Below the pieces are notes generated by a model. It was not told the origin of the DNA, did not search any database, and saw only the letters and a list, made by a program, of their open reading frames with translations. DNA of 64,000 bases, from positions 4,316,501 to 4,380,500 of the forward strand of contig NC_092580.1 in assembly GCF_037975245.1 (NCBI RefSeq), given 5' to 3'. Source of the stretch: Apostichopus japonicus. Taxonomy: Eukaryota; Echinodermata; Holothuroidea; Aspidochirotida; Stichopodidae. Below are positions 12,201 through 20,994 of the stretch, in pieces. A program made the translations under genes and the position numbers. Each line of letters opens with the position of its first letter. The first letter of the stretch is position 1.

Positions 12201-13663
12201 AAGGATTTTTCATCACCTGAATTATTCTGTTCAAAAAAAATCACTGCAAATTAAGTATTTTGGTGGATCAGAATTTGCTTTACCAGAGTTGACCACTTTT
12301 TGATGAAAATAATTTACTTTTACTTTGGCCTTCCATGTCCCATGTACTGTGGAATGCCCCATTTCAAAGCTGTTTAGTTTTATTTTGGTGTTATAATGTA
12401 AAAGAGTTTTTAGTTTTGCTGCTATGCAGAAATTATTTGTTTACAACATATAGTGTTGCATGAAAATCTTCATTTGTTTTACTTTAGTATTTGTCTGTTT
12501 ACTCTTTGTCTGTTTAAATTGTATTTTTTACTGGACTTATGGGTTACACATCTTAAACGTGTTAAGGCATAAATGTGTAATGCCTGGTAGGAATTGTAGA
12601 TATACTTCCACAATTTTGTCCATATATACTGTAAATGCCCTTCCTTTGCCCTATTTCATTGCCCTATTTCCCGGCAGAGAGTTATATTAAACAGATATGC
12701 AGAGGATTGTGCAAGTAACCACAATGTAATCATGATTGTAATCACGATTACATTACAATGTGATCATAATCGTAATCGATTACTTCAACTTTAGGCTGTA
12801 ATCATAATCGTAATCGTAATCATACATTCTCAAGTAATCGTAATCGTAATCGATTACATTCAGATGTAATCGCCCCAAGCCTAAGTTACTGCTAAAATTT
12901 CTAAGGGCACTGGTTATATATTCAATATTTTGAAGGTTACTTCCCATAAGAGAGTAACTGACTTTGTGAAGTATTCTTTTCAGTATTCAGGGATGTGCCC
13001 AGGATTTCCTGAGTGCCGGGTATACTGATCGCCGTCCTGGGGGAGGGGTCGATTTTTTAAGGTGCTCAGATGCCAAATGCTGGCACTTGTTGTAGCTTTT
13101 TAAGCACCTACACAAGTATTAGTTTTGCTAACAATTTACATTTTTTAATTTTTTTTTGTATAAATATATTACGTACCTGGTAAAGTTATTAGTTTGTTTC
13201 AAAGAGATTTTACAAGGGACAGATTGAGAGCCGTAAGTAATGTTTCTCGCATGCGTAACTGACGCATTATTAGTCCTTATTATTTTGGCATAGGCTAGGC
13301 CCAATTTATGTTGAATATATTGTAAGGATTGTCGGGATTTTAGATGAAAATAGTGCTGGGTGGGTTTCACGATTTTTAAGACAGTGCTGTGCGGTAATTT
13401 TTAGTGCTGGGCGGAAGCCGCCCAGCGCCGCCCAGCGTGGGCACATCCCTGAGTATTTACCTTCCAGTCCGATGGATCTAAGCCCTGCAGTCCTATGTCA
13501 TCCTCCTCCTCTTCAATAAGGTCCTCCTCCTCCTCGGACTCACTGTCCTCTCCTGTCACATCTTGGGTGGAATCTCTGAGTGAACCAGATGTCCGATGGT
13601 GTTGCCTCTTGAATCGAGCTTCAAACCACCTGCCGACGGGCTCTACCTTGACTGTCAAAGCAG
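89..13663 (-). CDS. DNAJC2: DNAJC2 (MPP11/zuotin), ribosome-associated J-domain and SANT-domain cochaperone, partial at C-terminus
   Basis: Seen: 14 exons in compatible phase on the minus strand, in transcript order 13463-region to left edge: 13461-13663, 11263-11338, 10272-10370, 9646-9790, 8677-8757, 8101-8258, 7493-7614, 6528-6596, 5013-5093, 3828-3916, 3143-3212, 2209-2396, 1035-1135, 89-205 (about 533 codons). They give, in order, the zuotin N-terminal motif [10 protein letters not shown], a J domain (DHYAVLG, then an intact HPD), the [12 protein letters not shown] and VPKLGD zuotin-homology segments, a long charged helical region, and the first SANT/Myb-like domain. Human DNAJC2 is 621 residues, so the second SANT domain should lie left of base 89. 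Known: DNAJC2 pairs with HSPA14 in the ribosome-associated complex that stimulates Hsp70 on nascent chains, and has a nuclear chromatin role. Identity is clear; the start codon is not: exon 13461-13663 either follows an intron (polypyrimidine tract and ttag acceptor at 13664) or begins at an in-frame ATG at 13670. Confidence 0.96.
267..327. repeat. 30-bp tandem duplication in DNAJC2 intron
   Basis: Two consecutive near-identical copies of a unit starting agaatgtaacatgtttacgc. Recent local slippage duplication. Confidence 0.9.
1035..1135 (-). CDS. DNAJC2: DNAJC2 exon, rest of first SANT domain
   Basis: Encodes (R)[20 protein letters not shown] then [13 protein letters not shown]. The residue after Arg is Tyr where the human protein has Trp (RWEVIANY). 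Donor gtgagt. Confidence 0.94.
2209..2396 (-). CDS. DNAJC2: DNAJC2 exon, poly-Gly linker and first SANT domain
   Basis: Encodes [20 protein letters not shown], a run of nine glycines, then the SANT1 start [20 protein letters not shown] ending GTGQR. The poly-Gly expands the shorter GGGG of the human protein. Donor gtactc. Confidence 0.95.
3143..3212 (-). CDS. DNAJC2: DNAJC2 exon, helical linker
   Basis: 70 bases coding (R)[20 protein letters not shown] and QKE; acceptor cag, donor gtaaga. Confidence 0.88.
3828..3916 (-). CDS. DNAJC2: DNAJC2 exon, helical linker
   Basis: Encodes [20 protein letters not shown] followed by MLCEKLSHT. Matches the family segment ending EEVEKLCDRLEL. Acceptor acag, donor gtaagc, ends phase 2. 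Confidence 0.9.
4205..4400. repeat. Two-copy tandem duplication (about 100-bp unit) in DNAJC2 intron
   Basis: Both copies contain ataactatcatgaataaatc and tgtatgatgaagag followed by aaatcaataacaac and gcacttaaagctatt. No gene signal in it. Confidence 0.85.
5013..5093 (-). CDS. DNAJC2: DNAJC2 exon, AKKEKE helix
   Basis: 81-base phase-0 exon coding [20 protein letters not shown] then QLRETCK; corresponds to the ALLAKKEKD...LRNSCK part of the human protein. Donor gtaaga. Confidence 0.92.
6528..6596 (-). CDS. DNAJC2: DNAJC2 exon, coiled-coil segment
   Basis: 69-base phase-0 exon coding [20 protein letters not shown] plus KAK, a charged helix. Clean ag acceptor and gtaatt donor. Confidence 0.88.
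7493..7614 (-). CDS. DNAJC2: DNAJC2 exon, DPRIKRF and charged helix
   Basis: Encodes [20 protein letters not shown], then alternating Lys/Glu/Ala helix. 122 bases, phase 1 in, 0 out. A 16-bp minisatellite lies about 25 bases beyond its 5-prime edge. Confidence 0.93.
7639..7815. repeat. 16-bp minisatellite in DNAJC2 intron
   Basis: About 11 copies of ttcacactgattcagg with a few single-base variants (cactgaat, catactga). Begins 25 bases beyond the exon at 7493-7614. Confidence 0.95.
8101..8258 (-). CDS. DNAJC2: DNAJC2 exon, ribosome-binding charged region
   Basis: Encodes [19 protein letters not shown] followed by RKWIEKQNK and a basic stretch ending IRTLV. This segment is highly conserved in DNAJC2/zuotin. 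Acceptor aag, donor gtcagt. Confidence 0.95.
8677..8757 (-). CDS. DNAJC2: DNAJC2 exon, zuotin-homology domain
   Basis: Encodes [20 protein letters not shown] and the continuation DRFYEFW, matching the VPKLGD...FEDVDIFYSFW segment of the family. Donor gtgagt. Confidence 0.94.
9646..9790 (-). CDS. DNAJC2: DNAJC2 exon, end of J domain and zuotin-homology region
   Basis: Encodes [19 protein letters not shown] (J-domain helix IV) and [16 protein letters not shown]. Acceptor cag, donor gtatct; phases 1 in, 2 out. Confidence 0.93.
10272..10370 (-). CDS. DNAJC2: DNAJC2 exon, J-domain HPD motif
   Basis: Encodes [18 protein letters not shown] and ends FFSCITR. The His-Pro-Asp triplet required to stimulate Hsp70 ATPase is intact. 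Too short to appear as a long open frame; found from homology and matching phases (2 bases in, 1 out). Confidence 0.93.
11263..11338 (-). CDS. DNAJC2: DNAJC2 exon, start of J domain
   Basis: Encodes [18 protein letters not shown] and the helix I/II residues DDDVKKA; ends in phase 1 (donor gtgagt). Continues into the HPD exon at 10272-10370. Confidence 0.93.
11409..11624. repeat. Direct repeat pair of 28 bp flanking about 160 bp in a DNAJC2 intron
   Basis: aactttgttactgttggcat (11411-region) recurs as aactttgttactgttcgcat near 11597, each followed by tgctaatg. Either a local duplication or edges of a small insertion. Confidence 0.6.
11890..12884. mobile_element. hAT-like non-autonomous element with GTAATCG sub-terminal repeats
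   Basis: Ends are caggcttgggg and ccccaagcctaa (inverted), flanked by cttactgc and gttactgc (7 of 8 identical, suggesting an 8-bp target duplication). Both sub-terminal arms (about 11900-12060 and 12715-12875) are packed with gtaatcgtaatcgattac in direct and inverted orientation. No transposase frame inside. Lies in the intron before the N-terminal DNAJC2 exon. Confidence 0.75.
12988..13451. mobile_element. Small TIR element (hAT-type ends) next to a DNAJC2 splice donor
   Basis: Ends cagggatgtgccca and tgggcacatccctg are perfect inverted repeats; both sides carry agtatt (12982-12987 and 13452-13457). 464 bases, no coding capacity. Its right end is only 9 bases from the exon starting at 13461. 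Confidence 0.85.
13461..13663 (-). CDS. DNAJC2: DNAJC2 N-terminal coding exon ([10 protein letters not shown] motif)
   Basis: Encodes [18 protein letters not shown], an acidic Ser/Glu/Asp stretch and ends in DPSDWK. Donor gtaaat at 13460. Upstream is a polypyrimidine tract and ttag (acceptor), but an in-frame ATG at 13668-13670 would give the N-terminus [13 protein letters not shown], shorter than the human one, so the true start is open. A small TIR element ends 9 bases past the exon edge. Confidence 0.9.
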
Positions 13664-13699
13664 CTAACATGAAGAAAGAGAAGAAAAAAAAGCTATAAA

Positions 13700-14440
13700 C
13701 AAATACAGGATATATACAGGATTCAAGCATGTTCCATAGGATGCACATTGAAAAAGGTTATCCAGTTTTTGCATTCCTTACACTTGGCACATAATCATCC
13801 CTGCAATCTTAGAAATTTAACTAGGATCCTTATGCATATATGCATTTCTTTGTTCCATGCTAGCTGTCCACTGTTACTTTGTATTCAGTTGGTGGCAGTT
13901 ATTGGCAGTATTGTAGCCAAAAGTTGGTAAGTTCAACAGGTTTAGGCACTAGCCATGTTTGTCAGTGTCATGTTAGTTTGTACGGTTCATTTTTACGTTT
14001 CACGTTACATTTGAAGTTCGAATTTCACTATTTACCGTGCTGTCAGGTGTTTGCCGTCATCATTTTTTAGTTAAAGAATGCAGGTCCCCGCTCATTGTTA
14101 CCAAAGTTAGGGCGCCTAACCCTTAAGCACTATACTGGTCGCTACTGTTACATTACGATATGCATGGCATTTTCCTGACCAGTTTCTTCTTGTGCATACA
14201 GCAACTTTTCCTCGCGAAAATATTCTCTGGTTTAGCTTCCGCCTATTTATAGTTTTATACGACTAGCCTGTTCCCATCCATTCCTTGTAAACGCACTGTG
14301 CAGCATTGAGTCTTACTGTACTGTGGTCCCTTGCCTTTTCTCTCCATAGGCATTTCCTCTACCGACTGGTCCATGGTAAATAACCTAGGCTCTGAGGTAG
14401 CAATAAACTAACAAATTTGTCATGTTCAACCCTTTTTAAT
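13700..14440. other. Intergenic or 5-prime DNAJC2 sequence, no feature seen
   Basis: AT-rich unique-looking sequence. A 5-prime non-coding or first coding exon of DNAJC2 could lie here or further right (an ATGGCGG on the minus strand sits near 14853), but I found no exon that joins in phase with confidence. Confidence 0.4.
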
Positions 14441-14449
14441 TACGGTCGC

Positions 14450-15565
14450 CATGGTCGGCTGGCGATGAGAATTTCTGGAAAAATTAATGCTAGTCGCCAG
14501 CCCTATAATACTGTGGCGATCAGTTTTTGCAACTGAAAATTTCACCAATGCTCTACAAAAAACTGAAATGTACTTACTGACTAAACGAACGTTGCTATGA
14601 AATTAATATTGAATGGGATTCCCGTTCCAAATTTTCGCAAAGTTCAGAGCAACAATAATTTCCTAAGACCGCTGTACACACATGTCGTAGTGGTCTACGT
14701 ACCATACCGTTGTAACATGCATCTAATTCCCATTGACATTGGTCACGGAACATAAGTAGGTCATCGACATTCGAACATGCCCAAGTTCATCGCACCATGG
14801 GAACGACCGAACGACACAACAACAACACATTGAACATTTTCCCGCCATCTGGACGCCAAGTGTAAATTTTGGTGTTATATGCAAATTATTGTACTGTGCG
14901 GTTAAAACTTAACCTATTGCGACACACAAAACTTTTGGGAAGCTGTTGTAGAAGTAACTTTTGTATCAAATGTAAAGTACTGTAAGGTACTATCATTTAT
15001 AAAAGATGGTTTTCTTCAGGGAGTAAGGAAAAGGGGTGTTTCAGTGAACTGAATCTCTTTTTATAGTATTTGGATACTTAAAATGACCATGTACATGCAG
15101 TTTCTATTTCTCTTCTTAGCATTCTTAGCTCTACTTAGCATTTTTATCCTTTGTAGATCTTTATTGGAATAAATACGAAATGTATTGTTTAACGCCACTA
15201 TTTAACGGTAAGCATTTCTTAAATTGTTGTACGTCTTTATACGTCTTTATACGATTCTGTGCACGTACACATGTCCAGTTATACGTGAGCGGTACTGTAG
15301 CTATCGTTTACGTTACAGTATTGTCCCAAACATGTGTGTACACACGGGCCTTATGTCGCCACGACTATCAAAGCGCGGGAATTAGAACTTAATTATGCTA
15401 TAGTTCAACATTAGTGTAGTCACTACTGACAGTAGTGCTACTCGATGTTGAGCCTAGGCCTAGTGTTTTTTGTACTAATATTTAGCATATCAAAGTGGCG
15501 ATCACATTTTCATTCTGGGCGACCAGAATTTGGGAAAAATAAAGATCTAGTCGCCACAGGATTTT
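14450..15565. repeat. Region bounded by diverged direct repeats containing GTCGCCA
   Basis: About 40 bases near 14460-14502 (gagaatttctggaaaaatta, ctagtcgccag) recur in the same orientation at 15520-15560 (cagaatttgggaaaaataaa, ctagtcgccac). Bases about 15255-15300 match, inverted, the hAT-like element at 48024-48906 (gtacacatgtccagttatac). Old transposon debris. Confidence 0.45.
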
Positions 15566-15569
15566 CCTC

Positions 15570-16488
15570 CTGGTCATGTTCCAGCTTTAAAAATTCTCTC
15601 TTCAACCCTGTCCATTGTATCTGGTTGTGAAATGAAGTTTTGTCAGTGGTGCCAATGTGAAGCAATCTCTTCATTTTGGTTACCACTTATTCCACAAAAA
15701 CAATTTAATGCTTGAATAAAGAAACAAGGGAAGTCTTAAATCTGATCAGAGTCAACTTGAGCCTGGCTCTTGGGTTAGGCCTTCACAAGTAGTAGTACTA
15801 GCCTAGTAGTATTTAACTTAGTATTAGTAATGAGGCTAAGCTATAGCCCAGGCCTACCTCAGTCATACTGTTCTAACATTAGGCTAATACTAATATATTG
15901 CCTACGTTTTGCCCTACTTTAAATGCATCAGTTAGCCAGTAAAGCCATGACCATGTAAGCCTGGTGTCTTTGCATGAGTGGGTAACTAGGCTAGGCTTAA
16001 CTGGAGATATGCATTGTTAGGCAAAATACAGTGTAAACGTTAGTCTAGCCTATATGTTAATTGGTACTGTAGGTAGGCCTAGTGTTACTGTAACTTGTTA
16101 GTGGTAGTTAGTTTAACACTCAGTCAAATGTTTTGTGTTACAGAATCATATTTATCTCACTGTGAAGCTGTCTGAACGCTTTTGTTTGATCGCCATCCGA
16201 CGAGGGTGGAAGGTAAACGTCTGTCATTTTGGACGAAATGTCACCGAACGTTCATTGTAGTTTGCTGCCTTCGTAAGTTCTGGTGCAGCCTATGTTAGAA
16301 AACCTAACCAAGCATTTACCATTGAAAATTACACATTATACTCGGTATATTGCACTGAATCCTTGGCATACTGTAACATGTGCGGAAAACGACTTCTTAC
16401 AAGTTCAACAGGCCAGGCAATTACACGGCCTTGAACATTAAATGTGGTTAGCGCCCTCTCAAAGAAGTTTCGGTAAGGGCAATAAACA
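15570..16488. other. Spacer, nothing recognised
   Basis: No open frame of interest; many short aggcctag/taggcct motifs but no clear repeat unit. Confidence 0.4.
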
Positions 16489-16496
16489 GTGTAGAG

Positions 16497-16918
16497 CAGG
16501 GTTGTCCAACCTTTTGCAGAGGAGGGCCACATGGAATGATTATGATGAAGGAGGGGGCCGCATGAACCCTACGCTCGATTTTTCGATTTTTTTGCCCGAA
16601 GCTCAAGGCAACACAATGTGAGCACTGCGCGCGGAGCGCACTGATTTATTTTCCTTCCTGATAAAAAAGATGAATAAAGTTCAGCCCCCCCCCCCTCCGC
16701 TGAGAGAGTGTCACACAAGCTGACCTGTATGCAGTTTTTTGGACTCAGAAGGTTCGAATGATTGATTATATAGCTTCAAATTGTTATCAATAAATCTGCT
16801 CACTAAATTTCACACCGTAGAACATCTCTGGCGGGCCGGACGCAACCCTGCGGCGGGCCGAGCGCAACCCTGCGGCGGGCCGGACTGTGGCCCGCGGACC
16901 GTAGGTTGGACAACCCTG
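16497..16918. mobile_element. hAT-type non-autonomous transposon with perfect 8-bp target duplication
   Basis: Terminal inverted repeats cagggttgtccaacc / ggttggacaaccctg, sub-terminal ggcccgcgg as in many animal hAT elements, and an identical 8-bp direct repeat gtgtagag on both sides (16489-16496 and 16919-16926). 422 bases, locally GC-rich, no transposase. Confidence 0.95.
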
Positions 16919-17206
16919 GTGTAGAGCTATATATGGCTCTGATTTGCGTTGTTTTATAACGGGGAAATCGTTTGACATTTAGAAGTAATATTATGAATAC
17001 AGTTTTGGGAAGCCACGATGAAAATCCATTCAATATGTAATATATATATAGTGACAGAAATCACAGCCCAAATACCTCCCCCACATGAAAAAGGGAGTAC
17101 GGCCGAATGGTATGAATTCACGTCTGTCACACGACTCCATCAGTCCGTCCGTCCATCCATCCATCAATCTATATATCTATGCATATTAAAAAAAGGATAC
17201 TTGCAG

Positions 17207-17490
17207 CCCAGGTAGCTGTGTAGAAGTTGCAAAGGATAAATAAAGAAATATATGCTTAGGAACAAGTTGGGTTAGGGGTAGTTGGAAGTGGGGGAGGAGG
17301 GGACGCAGAATGTTATAAGTAGGGAAACACTCCAAATGATGTTTAAAAAAGTCACCCTGCACGAACACCAAACAACTTGATCCACTCTCAACCCATCTTT
17401 CCTTTTTACATCGAGACAGTTATCATGTGCATTCCATAGTGCTGTATGTTCAACTACTGGATAATGCTATTGAAATAACCTTCATAAACC
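17207..17490 (+). repeat. Duplicated block A, left copy
   Basis: Aligns in the same orientation with 24911-25230: shared segments include aaataaagaaatatat, tagggaaacactccaaat, acaccaaacaacttgatcca, ctcaacccatctttcctt and ggataatgctattgaaataa. Copy at 24.9 kb carries two short extra segments. Confidence 0.88.
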
Positions 17491-17491
17491 T

Positions 17492-17637
17492 CATTACTTT
17501 TGGGATTTAGTGTGTAAGTCAATGGGGCTTTAAATGGGCGTATGCTGCCATACCGGTATGTACACTACGCCGGCTTTAAGTCAGCACACGCCCATTAAAA
17601 GCCCTATTGACTTACACACTAAATCACAAAAGTAATG
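17492..17637. repeat. Imperfect palindrome, arms about 60 bases
   Basis: cattacttttgggatttagt ... caatggggctttaaatggg on the left pairs with cccattaaaagccctattg ... actaaatcacaaaagtaatg on the right around a short centre. Overlaps the start of the dispersed repeat beginning at 17586. Confidence 0.88.
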
Positions 17638-18138
17638 TGGTCTCTAAGTCTAGATAAAAGTTCTCACTAGCTTAACGCTACCCATCACATGGATAGCTGA
17701 CAATTTGGCCATTCATGGCATCATAAATCTTCCGTATCATGACCATCCAAATTATTTTCTATCAGAGCCTGAAGTTTTCGTCACTTGTATTATAGGAATA
17801 TTTATGTTCAGAGGGCGTAAACAAAAAAGTTAATTTAAATACATCTTAAACAAGTATCTTTTTAGCTGAGACTTGTCAACAAACCTCTTCACTCAGTAGT
17901 AAAACAAAATCGCACTCTGCCCCTAGGAGCCCTTAAGGGGTATAAAATTGCCTCAAGTGACCTAATGTTTGCCCCACATGTACTTCTATCATGCCCTTCA
18001 ACATGAAAGCCACAAAAACAGATCCTGATTTGATAACATATCCAAAAAGTTGTTCCCCTACTGCTTTGTGGCATTTTTCCTCGAGATAAGAGAACATTCG
18101 AGCGGCCTGATATAGACCCTATCATATGAGTATGTCAC
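17586..18138 (+). repeat. Dispersed repeat, copy 1
   Basis: Matches 37447-37905 in the same orientation (cgcccattaaaagccc, acactaaatcacaaaagtaa, aacgctacccatcac, gaagttttcgtcacttgta, cctcttcactcagtagtaaa, ccacatgtacttc). Family not recognised; no coding frame. Confidence 0.85.
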
Positions 18139-18142
18139 CACT

Positions 18143-18228
18143 AATGAACTGATGAATGTATTACAAGTCGGAATATTAACGTAAATAGGGTGGCAGCTCA
18201 CATTGACTTATTTTTCAAAATTAGCTGC
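18143..18228 (+). repeat. Duplicated block B, left copy
   Basis: Shares aactgatgaatgtattacaa and ggcagctcacattgacttat with 26359-26446, same orientation. Confidence 0.85.
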
Positions 18229-18289
18229 TAGCAAACTGTGTGCATTAAATGTAGGATATAATGGACGGTAGATAATTAGACCTAGTATG

Positions 18290-19040
18290 TTATGGTGTTT
18301 TGAAAGGTTAAATGAGTATGCTCCCCCCCCCCCTTTCTTTTGTTTTGAATTTGTAAGTCAGCATGGTTTTCCGAACTATATTTCTATCATGATGTGCACT
18401 TGAGGGCACAAACAAGTTCCAAGCCTGAAACTTTCACCAATGCTCTCTCATCAGAACATTAAGTTTATAAACATTCATTCTCAGAGCTTGCAACATAGCA
18501 TCAAAGATGGAGCATCTCTGACCTAGAAGAAAGCAACAAGGAAACATATATAGATGTAACTGAAAGAAGCCGTGAGACTACTTAACACTTGGAATGGGAA
18601 TTGAGCAGTGATGAACTAGATGTATAATTTACGATAAAAGTTTTTTTTGGTGAACTTAGTCTACCGCATTGATATGTTCCCCTTCTTTTTTGTTGTTGTG
18701 TACAGCCAGGCAGTGTAATATTACGAGAAAGCACCTTATTTTTTTCCTCGTGTATGCATCATATCTTGCCTGTTTTCACCGTCATAAAATGTTCTTTGTT
18801 TATTCATGTTTAAACAGGGTGGTCCCTGGTATATGCGCTAGTCTGCAGTATCTAGGGTATAATTTGATTGCTGGCTGCAAGAGAGTTGGTTCTTGCATGC
18901 TGCCGGGGTTTATGTAACCAGTCTGTTGGACAATGTAGTGTAAGTAGAAGTTAATAGAAGTGCATAGACGGTGGGGCGGGGTCAGCTCATGGTATATATG
19001 TAGCACTGCGGAGAGCGTTTATGGCAAGCCATATGGGACA
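18290..19040. other. Spacer, nothing recognised
   Basis: AT-rich with a poly-C run near 18320; no gene or repeat identified. Confidence 0.4.
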
Positions 19041-19046
19041 ATCACC

Positions 19047-19442
19047 GCATAACATATCCTCGTATTAATACGAATATATACGCGTATTAATTCGAACATA
19101 TACGCTTATTAAATCAGATAATAACTAGCACAGCTTTCACCCACATTGTAGCCTCTCCAATGCAATAAATGAGAAATTGCAAAGTTATACTCTATTGACG
19201 TACACCCACGCAACCGTACTTGATCTAGACAACAGCATAACGTAATACGTGTAGGCTATATATTCGAATTAACACTGTATATATTCGAATTAATCCTCAT
19301 ATGTATTCGAATTAATCCTCATATGTTTTCGAATTAATACGTGTTTATATTCGAATTAATACGCGGATTAATTTCAGCCTTATGATTGGCTAATAATATA
19401 TACGCGTAAAAAATCGAATAAATACGCGGATATATTATGTTG
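19047..19442. mobile_element. MITE-like element with internal CGAATTAATACG repeats
   Basis: Ends acatatcctcgtattaatac and (inverted) aacataatatatccgcgtat are related; the inside carries at least seven copies of cgaattaat / attaatacg motifs in both orientations. No coding capacity. Target duplication not clear. Confidence 0.6.
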
Positions 19443-19962
19443 TGTTGCCAGAAGCGTTGACCGGCTTGTGAGTTCGGGTACGAGTCAATCTTATTGGATA
19501 TGTCGCAACTGGTCAGTAAATCGTGAATAGGTTTCTACACAGTTACGGGTCGCTTATAATACCATGCATGTAGCATTTATTCGACATTAATTTGGGCGTA
19601 TATTTTGAACAAGTTGCCAGGCAGAATCCTTTGCCGAAATTTATAGCTTTTGTCAGAGGCGTTTTTTTTTAGGTACTTTTAGGGACATTTTCCTTGACGC
19701 AATGAGTATATAGTTAAGCTGCGCTGCTATAGGCAGCTTGCGCATTACAAAATAGCTGTGCCGTGATAGGGTTAGTTTATGTACGTCACCCGTGTATCGT
19801 GTTTTAGTCGTTAAGATATTCCCTCTTCTATATATTTATTTGTTTATTACATCGCGAAATATGCGCGACAGGTACATTGTGTAGACAATTACACTTATAA
19901 AAATCAGAATGCACTGTCAGTTATTCAACGGTGTCCTCGAGTCTCTACATACCCCAACATTT

Positions 19963-20226
19963 CAAAACCATCCTCATAGACAGAGAGGCATATGCCTACA
20001 TTTACACAGAAGAAAACCCTAAATATAATCTAGATCAAAGGTTCATCCGTCTACTAAAGCGGCTTCGTCATTCCTCTCAAATCAAACACCGATAAGCTTA
20101 TCATAATTGCAAATTAATTGTTAATTGACTGAATCATTCATATGATGAACATCTGTTTTGCAACAAGTTTAGTTATGAATAGTTTGGTATTTATATTTGT
20201 TTGCACATCTTTGGCATTGTACACTG
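19963..20226 (+). repeat. Duplicated block C, left copy
   Basis: Matches 26508-26884: cattcctctcaaatcaaac, accgataagcttatca, tttgcaacaagttt, gttatgaatag, gtttgcacat and ggcattgta, same order and orientation. Confidence 0.85.
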
Positions 20227-20728
20227 ACAAGGTTAATGTTATATCATATGTTTATATCATGGAGCGTCACACCTCTAAACCGAGTCAATCTCGAAATATG
20301 TACGGATGCTTGTGTATGCCATTTCGATGGCTGGAAGGAAGCGAAAATGTAAAGTTTACAGAGTAAGGTGCCACAAGTATCCTAAGCGCAAGTGAGGTAC
20401 GTGGAAAGCAATCAATAGACCTAAATGTGTCTGCGGCAATCCACGTGCAATGTTGGAGAAGCTTTTGCAACATAAACTCTATTGGAAGTCACGAAAAGCT
20501 ATACAATCTGAAATAGTTTAAAGCCTATACTATAATCTGCGGCGATCAGACACTGATTAAATTAATTTTAATGAACATATTGCCTGTCTTGTGGTCAACA
20601 CAAATTTCTTTCAGATTTTTTTTATGAAACAGCTCTATAGTTAGTAAGTTTTTTTTTTCTTCTGTCAAAATGAAACTGAATCGGCCAACCGTGTTAAAGC
20701 GAGTAATTATTATGTGCAGGCTGCAGAC

Positions 20729-20990
20729 GCAATCTACCATCAAAGTTGCAATGTAAACATCAGACGAGAGTCGGTGAAAGAAATACTATTTAAAACTCAA
20801 ATAACAGAGCTAATGAATCCTTGGGAGATATATAAACATACATGTATATATAAGCCTGACGTGACTAATCTACCATCAGCGTTTGCAATGTAAACATCAG
20901 ACAAGAGTAAGTGAAAGATAGACTATTAAAACTCAATAACAGAGTCATGAATCATTGGTAGATAAACCAGGGAGCTGCTACTCTAACTGG
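20729..20990. repeat. Tandem duplication, two copies of about 130 bp
   Basis: atctaccatca...gcaatgtaaacatcagac, then gtgaaaga, actattaaaactcaa, aacagag and atgaatc occur twice in order. Confidence 0.85.
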
Positions 20991-20994
20991 ATAA

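Noticed and set aside
14700-14860. Minus-strand ATGGCGG near 14853 as first DNAJC2 exon
   Set aside because: Housekeeping-like context, but the frame (MAGKCSMCCCCVV) does not resemble the DNAJC2 N-terminus and no donor in the needed phase was found.
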